From assembly GCA_018136815.1 (NCBI GenBank), contig CM030933.1, forward strand, positions 1,178,001 to 1,242,000: a stretch of 64,000 bases of DNA, written 5' to 3'. This document shows, piece by piece, positions 51,730 through 60,126 of this stretch. Under the pieces are notes generated by a model. It saw only the letters and a program-made list of their open reading frames with translations. It ran no database searches and was not told where the DNA came from. The stretch is from Isochrysis galbana. Lineage: Eukaryota > Haptophyta > Isochrysidales > Isochrysidaceae. The translations under genes and the position numbers were made by a program. Numbering within the stretch: the first letter of the stretch is position 1; each line of letters begins with the position of its first letter.

Positions 51730-52045
51730 AAGTCGCCGTATACGAGATGTTTCGTTTACGCAGCACATGTGATTACTTGCAATCATTGAGCACGCCGTGC
51801 GTATGCGCATCGACTTCCCCCTCGCGAGGGCGCCGTGCGTGCGCATAGAAACTTTTTTCCCCAAGGCCCACATTAACGTAAAGTAGCCATATACGAGACG
51901 TTTCGTTTGCGCAGCACGTGTGATTGCTTGCAATCATTGTGCACGCCGTGCGTATGCACATCGGCTCCCCCCCCCGCGGGGCGCCGTGCGTGAGCATAGC
52001 AACTTCCAGGAAGGTGCACGCCGTGCGTTCACTCTTTCCGCGGGG
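51730..52045. repeat. GCACGCCGTGCG-type palindromic repeat, copy 2 (two units)
   Basis: AAGTAGCCATATACGAGACG/AAGTCGCCGTATACGAGATG, GTGATTGCTTGCAATCATTG and GCACGCCGTGCGTATGC occur twice, about 165 bases apart. Related, inverted, to 19110-19390. Confidence 0.6.
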
Positions 52046-52299
52046 GGACTCTGGACGCAGAGGCGGTCGGGAACCGCGGGGGCACCCCTGGGACCGGGGA
52101 AAATATTACCGTATATTGCGAAAACACTAACGTAAACAATCGAGGTCTTGGGGTCTCTCCGCTCCCCCGGGGCCCCCTCCCCCGGGTCCCCTCCTCCCCC
52201 TCTCATCGACCTACCAGAGAGAGACGGCTCCTACTGCCTGCCTCCCTCCTCCCTCCTCGCTCACCCTCCAGCTCTCTCCTCGCCCTCGTCTTCCTCACG

Positions 52300-53323
52300 A
52301 TGGTGGCGACTCGGCGCGCATCGGTACGGTCCTCCGTCCTCTCGTCTCGTGCTCCTGCTCGCTGGTTTCGTTCGACTCGCTCGACACCGCCACCTGTCGA
52401 CTGGACGCCGAGCGCAAGCGCTGCTCGCACGACTCGTTCCTCTTCCTGCTCCAAGGGCGCGGCGGAGGAGGCGGATCCTGTTCGCGTTCCTGATGCCGAG
52501 GAGGAGGCCCTTTCCCCGACCGATGAGGCCACCACCACCACCACCGACGAGGACTCCGGGCCTGTGGGAGGAGAAGAGGAGAACGAGGACTGTGCGTCGG
52601 ACGCTCCAGGTCTTCTTGTTCCCATCGCGCGGGTTGCGGATGTCGAGGAGCCAGCCGAGTCGATGGAGGAGGTCGAGACCGCCCACGCGCTCGCTCTCGC
52701 CGATGAGAAGGAAGCCGAGGAAGAGGACGAGAAGGCGGAGAAGGCGGAGAATGAGAAGACGGCTGCGTCCGACGCACCAGTCGGAGAAGTCTTCACTCGG
52801 TTCGAAGAGGCCACGCAGCTGGAAGAGGCCACGCAGCTCGAGGAGGAGGAGAAGGGCGAGACCGCCGAGGAGGCCGAGACCGCCGAGGCGCCCGCTCCTG
52901 CCAAGGCGAACGAAAAGGAGGGTGAGGAGAAGACGGAGGAGAAGGAAGAGGAGACGTCCGACGCACCCGCGGGCGGGCTGCAAGAAGCGATATCTGCGAT
53001 GTTGGGACGCGGCGAACATCAAACTTCCGAGGACATTTTCTCTGCTGCCACTTCCTTCGTGCAAACGGCGTATCGTGCAGTACGAGGGGAATACAGAAAT
53101 TATTAATCTTCGAAATCGCCTCGGTTATTCTCCTCTTCATCTTGCGGCGATGGGTGGTCACGCGCAATGTGTCGCGTTTCTCATCGATCAAGGAGCGAAC
53201 GTCAATAACGTGGCTAACAATCTACAAACTCCATTGCGTTCAATCATCACGCGCATAAGAGACCAGCGATACTCTGAAGTACATCAAATTCTAATCCGAG
53301 CGATTGTCGCTAATGACGTGTAA
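52300..53323 (+). CDS. Acidic repeat protein with ankyrin repeats (frames not joined)
   Basis: An open frame from ATG 52300 is Glu-rich (EEAEKAENEK-type heptads, 52470-52960) and ends at 53106. From about 53090 another frame reads GNTEIINLRNRLGYSPLHLA, AMGGHAQCVAFLIDQGANVN, NVANNLQTPL: one clear ankyrin repeat plus part of the next. An intron could connect them (for instance donor G|GTGAGG near 52922, acceptor GTGCAG near 53083), but I cannot prove it. The stop at 53321 lies in the first bases of the 326-bp duplication, so the original 3' end may have been replaced. Confidence 0.5.
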
Positions 53324-53636
53324 CGAAACTGTTTTGGCATGGGGCAGGCATCCACTCAGATTTCAGAGGGTACCACTTGGGAAGGCAGGCTCACAAAATC
53401 GATGAGGATGTATGAGTGTTGACGCAAAAGGGAGCTTCGGACAGACGAGGTTTGGGGGTTATCCAACCCGACCTCCTCGACATCGGTCATGGGCCACGCT
53501 GATTGAGCGCAAAATGCTTCAATCGGCCCATGCGCTCGATGCCACACCTCAAGTGGAGGGAGGAGGATCGGCAAGGTTTCTTCTGGACCAGGTGTCTCCG
53601 CAGATGCTTGCGCACAGACGTGTAGCAGAGGAGCCC
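53314..53636 (+). repeat. 326-bp dispersed duplication, copy 2
   Basis: See copy at 19392-19717; same strand, few differences. Confidence 0.9.
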
Positions 53637-54060
53637 CTTCCTCCTGCCCCCTTCCCCGCGAATATTTCAGACCAAGTCACAGTCAGAGAGACTTTGCAGC
53701 ATGCTCCGCGGCCACGCCGAGGTACTCCACTGTATGCGGACAAAGGAGCCACAAAGCAGCCGAGCACGAAGGACCATGTCACGTGATGTCTACTTTTCTT
53801 CAAAAACAGCTTGATACCGACCGTGATGAACTAGCGTGCATGCAAATGCTGCTCGCTGGGTACCAAGGATTGTGTCACGGAAATAGACCACAGTGTCTGT
53901 GCTCAGGTGTCTGGAGGAAGGGACGTCTGTAGTGTGAACTGGTGTTTTGTGTCCGCTTAGCGTTTTCGCACATAACGTTATACACAAGGCTCAATATTAT
54001 TTGTTTTCTTTTTGGTCTATTCTACCCAGCTACGCGTGCTGAGTTTTCATCTTCTTCATT
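53637..54060. other. Spacer, no gene seen
   Basis: Lower GC than its surroundings. No frame with family resemblance. Confidence 0.4.
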
Positions 54061-54339
54061 CTACCCTTTTGAGCTGAGGACCTTACCCTTCGGCAGGCTA
54101 AAACGCCATTGTTTCGTTTTCCACAACGTAAAGAAGACAAGAAAGGTCAGTGCGACGCCCACTGACAGCCCGATTCCAGTCTTTATGGCGAAGTCCAAGT
54201 CTGAATGCTGCGAGAATGCCACGGTCAAGGCGAATGATAAGAAGATGATAACCAAAGACACAAGAAGAAATATTTGTATCGCCTTTTTAAGCCCAATAAC
54301 ATCGTATACATTTTTGCTCCTGATACGGTAGATCGGCAT
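54061..54339 (-). CDS. Small two-membrane-segment ORF, unrecognised
   Basis: 92 codons from an ATG at 54339. Two hydrophobic segments: IQIFLLVSLVIIFLSFALTV (about 21-40) and TGIGLSVGVALTFLVFFTLW (54-73), with basic residues between (MPIYRIRSKNVYDVIGLKKA) and at the end (SLPKGKVLSSKG). AT-rich codon use differs from nearby genes. It sits between two mobile-element ends (326-bp duplication and terminal repeat copy 3), so it may be cargo of a mobile element. Function unknown. Confidence 0.45.
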   Translation of the reverse strand: MPIYRIRSKNVYDVIGLKKAIQIFLLVSLVIIFLSFALTVAFSQHSDLDFAIKTGIGLSVGVALTFLVFFTLWKTKQWRFSLPKGKVLSSKG

Positions 54340-54381
54340 GGTGCTCGCCTCTAAAGACGTGTAACGAATTTATTTCGTGAG

Positions 54382-54449
54382 GTGTCGTTCCGTCAATAGT
54401 GGGACATCAGTAGAATTGAGCGATCAGATGTCCACAGTTGTATTGTAAA
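54382..54449 (+). repeat. Terminal repeat TGTCGTTCCGTCAATAG, copy 3, cut by the LINE
   Basis: Matches the first 68 bases of the repeat at 51408 and then switches, after GTTGTATTGTA, to the A run that is the complement of the LINE tail. The LINE therefore inserted into this repeat. Confidence 0.75.
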
Positions 54450-56110
54450 AAAAATCTTCTTAAAATTCCCCGCTACGCGTGCGGCGTGAGGCATGTCCGT
54501 GCCTCCTGCGTGCGGTGTGCTGTGTATGGGGGGATTTTTTTGGAGAGTGTGTTGTACGTTGTGGTGGAGTGGATGTGGTGCCCATAGGGGCCACCCGGCC
54601 TCGGGCCGCGCCGCCGGAGCGGCGCGGCCCTTGCCAGGGCGGGAGGGGCCTCTGCCATAAGGCATGCCCAACGGAGGGGGGGCTGCTGGGGCCTGACACT
54701 GTTGGGTATGCGCTGGGCGCTTTTGGGGGAGTATAGCCAAACATAGTATTTGCGAAATTCCCTCCGTATTTCTTTGTCCGTGGTGACCGTGTCGTGCTGT
54801 GAGTATATGGGAGAGTCCCATGTTCCCGTGCGGTATAGCTCCGCAACACTTGCTTTCCATTTGCGGGACTTCAGTTGCGCAAAAAATTCTTTTGAGTGTA
54901 AGTCCTCTCGGCGGAGCTGCCGGTAGAGCGGGAGATTCTTGAGCGGGACTCTTCCCCTCTCCTCCGCTAGCTTTGTTTGTGTTTCCGCGAGCTCCGCCGT
55001 GAGTCTCTCGTTCGGTCCTTGCCTCGCAAGACGGATGTTAAGCCTCACGGCTTTGAGCTCCAACTCGGATTGTATAGTAGGTTTGAGTCTCGCCGATGTC
55101 TCTTCTCTAAGGAATGTGGCTATGTTGTCTTTTGTGGCGGCCCATACGGACTCTATGTCTTCCCCCTCGCCGATCTTCCGGCTGGCGGTCTGCAGTAGCA
55201 GTTCTACCGTCTGCAGCGCTCCTTTTTCGTGTATTATGCCTAGGTCAATTGGCTTGTCGAAGATTCTTCCCTGTTTATATCCCGGCGTTTCAAAAAGGGC
55301 AAGGACGGGAAGGTGGTCTGACGCGGCTTTACCGGAAAACAGGTCCGGGCACGCCCCGTGTTGCTGCCATTGAAAGGCATCTGCGCTCTTGCTATGGTAG
55401 ATGCGATCAATGCTCGTGTGAATGGTGGCGGCCATTCTCGTGTAGCCGACACTCGGCCCCAGTCGCATCGTGTGATGTACGTCTTGGAGTCTATGCCTCC
55501 TAGCTAGCGCTTTCCATTTTTCGCCGTGTGCGTTGGAGTAGGGCGTGTCTCCCACCCTTCGGGAGTCGTGCGTACTGTCTTCTACACAGTTCCAGTCGCC
55601 CCCGATTATGGTTGGGGTAAAGTCGAGGGTGGCCAGTTTTTTGCCAAGTTCGGCTATTTGCCTTCCGCGGGGGCCGGGTTGCGCGCTAAGGTATACGGAT
55701 ATTATGCGATACTGGATGTCGTCTATGTTTAGTTTTATTGATACACATCTCCCTTTTAGCATTTCTTCTAGGGTCTCGTTCCTAGCGGTTATCCGTTCGG
55801 ATGCTTCTCTGATCGCCACCGCGACTCCGCTAGCAGGGTCCCCTAGCTCTCCTGGGGCGACAAACCACAGCCATCCTAGCATGGCGGCTGTCCTGTGGGC
55901 CCGGAGGTGCGAGCCGTCCTCGTAAGCGTGTAGCTCCTGCAGGAGCAAGACGTCAATTTTCGCTTTCCGCGCTTGTGATAGCACGGCGGCTAGCTTGCCG
56001 CTCTTGGTGCCGTTGATGTTGTACGTCGCAACGCGAATGGGCCCTTCACCTGGGTATCCAAGGGTGGAGTCGAATTTGAGTTTTGGGCGTAGGGGCCGCA
56101 GCAACCCGTA
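54447..56110 (-). mobile_element. LINE fragment, 3' tail and endonuclease region
   Basis: The 3' end (minus strand) reads GGGGAATTTTAAGAAGA then eight T, similar to the tails of the short retroposons. The frame covers only the apurinic-type endonuclease and a linker before jumping into GC-rich 3' sequence; no reverse transcriptase is present, so the middle was deleted. Confidence 0.7.
54473..56104 (-). pseudogene. LINE ORF2 endonuclease domain, reverse transcriptase lost
   Basis: About 543 codons without a clear ATG. Endonuclease landmarks: VATYNINGTKSGKLA, IDVLLLQELHA (metal Glu), RIISVYLSAQPGPRGRQIAE, TIIGGDWNCVEDSTHDS (GGDWN), HTSIDRIYHSKS and GKAASDHLPVLALFE (SDH). A helical linker follows (SARLKPTIQSELELKAVRLN, then KWKASVAELYRTGTWDSPIY), as found between endonuclease and polymerase in L1-like ORF2. 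The sequence then leaves the family at about SVRPQQPPLRWACLMAE. Inactive as a LINE. Confidence 0.85.
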
Positions 56111-56124
56111 TCTCGGCTGACCCT

Positions 56125-56934
56125 ACTATAGCCTTGGCAGACTTAGCCTCACAATACATTATCACCGGGAACGGTCTGATCGAGCTTCAGGGCCACATGC
56201 AGAAGCTTCAAAACATCAATCTCAAATACATCGAGCAAGCCTTAAAAGCGCTCAGAGAGGTATACAAAAACGTAACCAAAACATTACAAGGCTTGGCCGG
56301 CAAGGTGAGGCGGAAGGAATGTACATTTGTGCAGACAGCTCGGAGAGCTATATTGCCACAGAGTACTTCATATGCCGAGCACGCGACATTTACCACAAAG
56401 GTCATAGACGATATAGTACACCCACAAATTCGGTACTATTACTCAATCTCAGCCACATCATACTTCGACAGTGCTCAAGATATGATCGACCATGTCATCG
56501 CTGGTACACCTGAACCGCCCTCACCGCAGTCCTCCCCGCCCCCGCTCCCATTCTCTCCTCCGCCTTCGCTCCCGCTCCCGTCCCCGCCCACCATGCTCTC
56601 ACTATCCAAGCCCCCGAGATCCCCGCCCACGCGCCCGCTCGGCTCCTCGCCCCCGCCGCCACCCCCGCCACTTTCATGCCCACCCTTCCCGCCTCTACCT
56701 GCGGTGCGGGTGGGGCGGCAGTGTCGAAATGCGCGGGGTGTGAGAATGCGCGGGAGAAGTGGCGAGCGCGGAGGGAGAGGGGCAGTTCTGAAAGCGCGCA
56801 CCAGGCTCTTGACAAAAAAAAACGATCGCTTTCAAAGGAATTCGATCAATTTTCTTTGGAGGGGAAAACCAACATGGGATATCATGAGATATCGTGATTT
56901 CAACGATATATCCACCCTGCCCCAAATCGAGTGA
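56125..56934 (+). CDS. Unrecognised ORF, helical then Pro-rich
   Basis: An open frame reading LADLASQYIITGNGLIELQG, then HMQKLQNINLKYIEQALKAL, a basic patch (GKVRRKECTF) and HPQIRYYYSISATSYFDSAQ, followed from about 56505 by a Pro/Ser-rich part. The first half has ordinary protein composition and lower GC than its surroundings. It abuts the LINE 5' end in opposite orientation and could be part of an ORF1-like protein of another element. No start codon can be fixed. Confidence 0.35.
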   Translation, partial: TIALADLASQYIITGNGLIELQGHMQKLQNINLKYIEQALKALREVYKNVTKTLQGLAGKVRRKECTFVQTARRAILPQSTSYAEHATFTTKVIDDIVHPQIRYYYSISATSYFDSAQDMIDHVIAGTPEPPSPQSSPPPLPFSPPPSLPLPSPPTMLSLSKPPRSPPTRPLGSSPPPPPPPLSCPPFPPLPAVRVGRQCRNARGVRMRGRSGERGGRGAVLKARTRLLTKKNDRFQRNSINFLWRGKPTWDIMRYRDFNDISTLPQIE

Positions 56935-57049
56935 ATGGAGTCAGACCACGTGTGTGTTTCAACATGTGAAGGGTCAAGTTGACTCAAGTAACCTCCAGGT
57001 GACAATGAAAGGTGTTAGCAGGGATGGGGATAATTGAACGCTTTTGGTC

Positions 57050-57400
57050 TCCCGTCGTTTCCCCCCCAATAGCTATCGGGGGCCGCCTTTCGCCCCCGAT
57101 AGCTATTGGGGGCCGACCTTAAAACGCGATAGCTCCCCCGATCGTTGGTGACGCACACAACGAAGCGTCGCGCTAGTTTACGCAGCAAGCCGACACCGAT
57201 CGTTGGTGGTAGGCCGCGCATTGGCATCTTCCCTGTCGATAGCTCCCCGGGGGACGTAAAATCTCCCAATAGCTCTCGGGGGATTTTCTCGGTCCCCCGA
57301 TAGCTCTCGGTGGGGCTGTTGGCGATCGGGAGAAAGTTCCCCCCCGATAGCTCCTGGGGGCCCCCGAGAGCTCCTGGGGGCGTTGGCTCCTGGGGGGTAA
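57050..57400. repeat. Cluster of CCCCCGATAGCTCTCGGGGG-type palindromes
   Basis: At least eight copies of short near-palindromes built on ATAGCT between C and G runs, for example CCCCCAATAGCTATCGGGGG, CCCCCGATAGCTATTGGGGG, CCCCCGATAGCTCTCGG, CCCCGATAGCTCCTGGGGG and CCCCCGAGAGCTCCTGGGGG. Spacers of 10-60 bases differ. CGATCGTTGGTG occurs twice inside. Spacer lengths are too irregular for an array of the CRISPR type. Confidence 0.8.
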
Positions 57401-57644
57401 CATCTACACGCTAAATCTTAATCAACGTGCCAAGTGCCAAGTGCCAAGTGCGCGTCACCTACACAATTTACGTACCAGGGGCGCGTCACCTACATCACCT
57501 ACAATTATGGTAACCTGCGTATTATTTATACCCACCACTTGTACTTGCCATGATTATGACTTACTATCTGCATCTGCTATCTGCTATCTGTTCAAGTAAT
57601 AGCCACACTTTTACAAAAAAGTGCGCACACGAAGAAGATAAAAC
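57401..57644. other. Upstream of the MazG-like gene
   Basis: Contains GTGCCAAGTGCCAAGTGCC and GGCGCGTCACCTACA-type short direct repeats, then an AT-richer stretch up to the ATG. Confidence 0.4.
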
Positions 57645-58631
57645 ATGTTTTCCTTGTTTTCTTGTTTTCTCGCTCAGCTGCGCCCTCTGCGCGCGATGGA
57701 CCTTCACGCCCTGTCAGCGGTGGTGGGCCGGCTGGGCGACGGCGAGTGCCCGTGGACTAGGGAGCAGACTGCAGAGGACCTGATCCACTACCTTCGCAAG
57801 GAAATCATCGAAGTCGAGGAGGTGTTGCGCAAACAGCGCAAGCAGAAGGCAGGCGGCAGCTGCGAGCTGGCAGCTGAGCTAGTGGGAGAGTTGGGCGATG
57901 TGCTCTTCGATGCGCTTCTGCTCATCCGTGTGTGCGAGCGCGACTTGGCTGGAGTGTCATTGACGAAGATATGCGAGTCGGCCAACCAGAAGCTTCGTCG
58001 TAGATGCCCATACATGTTTGGCGGCCCGCCTGCGCCCACCATCGAGGAATCGGAGGCGATGTGGCAAGCTGCAAAGCAAGCGGAGAAAGAGAAGGAGAAA
58101 AATATTGATGCCCTTCAACCTCGACGAGCCGGCCTCAAGAGCAATATTCCAACATCAAATGGCGAGAAAATCATAGAAGTCAGAAGCATGGCTGCACATC
58201 CTGGTGACAAACGGAACGCATCTGAGTTCAAGGTGGCAACACATGCCTGTGCTCATGTTGAGTCATGTGTGTTGCAGCACATAGAAAATCGGAACGTCGA
58301 GCTAGGCTCTCTGGTTGGCACGCACAATAATTTCGCGGATAGCGAGGAGTGTATCGAGTCGTCTCTCTGCCATACCAAGATGAGGGAGGCAGAGAGCTGG
58401 AGACAGCTCGGCCATGGGCCAAGTGAAGGTGAAGCCACATTGAATCATAGGTCGAGCACATCTAACCATAACACTGGTAGCATTCGGCATACACAAGGCA
58501 AGAGTGGCGGTCTTGGTGTTGACAGTGACGATTCAAGGGAGGCGGAATTGCTTGGGCTTGATGAGTGGGAGGCCGAATTTCGAAGAGCTCTCGATGACGA
58601 GTCCGGGGATGAAGAAGGTTGGGACGACTAG
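57645..58631 (+). CDS. MazG-like nucleotide pyrophosphohydrolase with acidic tail
   Basis: 328 residues, intronless. Residues 17-120 match MazG: LSAVVGRLGDGECPWTREQT, AEDLIHYLRKEIIEVEEVL and AAELVGELGDVLFDALLLIR, giving the E-x2-E...E-x2-D metal-binding pattern of the all-alpha NTP pyrophosphatases, which hydrolyse NTPs to NMP plus pyrophosphate and remove abnormal nucleotides. Then SANQKLRRRCPYMFGG, typical of the MazG C-terminal motif. Residues 150-328 are polar, low in complexity and end in an acidic tail (ALDDESGDEEGWDD); this extension is not part of bacterial MazG. The first 17 residues (MFSLFSCFLAQLRPLRA) could target an organelle; a second Met (M18) is an alternative start. Confidence 0.85.
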   Translation: MFSLFSCFLAQLRPLRAMDLHALSAVVGRLGDGECPWTREQTAEDLIHYLRKEIIEVEEVLRKQRKQKAGGSCELAAELVGELGDVLFDALLLIRVCERDLAGVSLTKICESANQKLRRRCPYMFGGPPAPTIEESEAMWQAAKQAEKEKEKNIDALQPRRAGLKSNIPTSNGEKIIEVRSMAAHPGDKRNASEFKVATHACAHVESCVLQHIENRNVELGSLVGTHNNFADSEECIESSLCHTKMREAESWRQLGHGPSEGEATLNHRSSTSNHNTGSIRHTQGKSGGLGVDSDDSREAELLGLDEWEAEFRRALDDESGDEEGWDD

Positions 58632-59104
58632 AGGATGATTGATTGGTCTTACCGTTGAATGATGATGGAGCCACACTGTGCCTATGTGTATAATGCATGC
58701 AGAAATTCCACGCAAACGTACCACCTGTGCGTCGTGATCTCCACGCTCTGTTTGAGAAGTAGTTTTTAACCACTTTTTATGGGTCGCGGTGCGACAACGG
58801 GATGGGGCTAACACTAGCTCAAGATAGACTCCCTGTCGTCTGTCGTCGCATTTTATCCTAGATGATACGATTTTCGGGCTCTATTCGCCAGGTCTTTCGC
58901 CGTGCGGCCACACGGTGAAGTTCAGGCACATCTAGTGTTGGTGTAGAGTTCGCTCCCAGCGACTGAGCTGTTGCGGGTAGGGGTAGGGGGAGTCCGTCCG
59001 CCCGCGCCCGGCAGAGGGCCGGTCTCCCCGCGCCCGCGGAGGGGGGCCCAAAGGAGAGGTGGGGAGCGGCGGCGCGCTCCATGGCATCCAACTATAAAGT
59101 TAGT
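58632..59104. other. 3' flank of the MazG-like gene, with a shared repeat piece
   Basis: No gene seen. 58890-58935 is the reverse of 22120-22165 (CACCGTGTGGCCGCACGGCG core). CAACTATAAAGTTAGTTG near 59089 is palindromic and resembles the retroposon terminus. Confidence 0.45.
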
Positions 59105-59440
59105 TGCTAAGGGAAGATACGAAGAGGTCGCAAATGAAACCCGATTGCGGATTGCGGATTGCCCCCAAAAGCAGGTAACAAGTGCAAAGGGGCGGGCGGA
59201 AGCGGAAGGGAAGATAGCAAATTAAACCTATTTGCGAGAGCGCCTGGGAGGGAAGGTGGGGAAACTTTCCCTCTCTTCGAGAGAAGGAGAGAGAGCGCTC
59301 CATTACCCTAGGTCCTAGGCGTCCACGCGAAGCTTATGACCGAGAACGAGAGGACGCAAACGTAGAGGGAACTATAACGATAAATGCCGGATGAAAGAGA
59401 ATTCTAGCGAGTGTCGATTCACGAATGCGACGCGGATGCG
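59105..59440 (-). mobile_element. Retrotransposon leader fragment (copy D)
   Basis: Shares AGATAGCAAATTAAACCTAT, TTTGCGAG-GCGCCTGGGAGG, GAGAGCGCTCCAT, GCGAAGCTT and TATAACGATAAATGCC with 26400-26640. Only the outer leader is present. Confidence 0.65.
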
Positions 59441-60126
59441 CGCGCGCGTCCTCTGATAAGGCGTAGGTGAAGCACCTGCCAGTCTTGGTGGCGCACGCCC
59501 TAACAACTAACAACGGGCTAATGAATCACAAGGCGCCATAGCGAATGCACTTCGCACGTCCCCCTAAGCCTGAGTGAGCATTCAAGTTGGAAGTTGGAGC
59601 CACAATCACAATCCCCCGCAAATAAATTACGAGTGGGAGCCGCGACGTAGGAGTAGGAGCGGAAATCGGTAATGGCGCACTATCGTCTCCACAAGCACAC
59701 ACACCGACGTACGATAGCGCGTGGGTCAATAATGGTTTACCTTGACGGCGGCTCCAACGGTTATGGATGGGCCCGGCAAATCATCCCAGGGGCCTCAACC
59801 TCTCCACTCTAACCCTCACAACACACCGTCCAGCTACAAAGTCTCATGAGTGGTGTGATAATGCAACACACAACGCCAAGTCTACGTGTAACAACAATTC
59901 AAAATCGCAGTATTGAAACTGCTGCCTTGGTCGGACGGTCACTTGGGGACCCTCTGCGGTGTGGCCTCGATGGTTGCCTGTGCAGGTATTGAAAGTTCGA
60001 CTTCCGTGCATGTTTTGCGACCCCGGTGCATCCAAGCCACCATTCTCATTTTCCACCATCAACTCGACTCAAAAGAAGGGCCGGTGCCAAAAAAGGGCCG
60101 GTGCCCTTGGCTTGATCGATCGATTC
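59441..60126. other. Spacer, no gene seen
   Basis: Unique sequence with a GGGCCGGTGCC direct repeat near 60078-60107. Downstream flank of the amidotransferase gene. Confidence 0.45.

Noticed and set aside
57050-57400. CRISPR-like array
   Set aside because: Units vary, spacers range from about 10 to 60 bases, and the genome is eukaryotic with introns. No cas-like gene is present.
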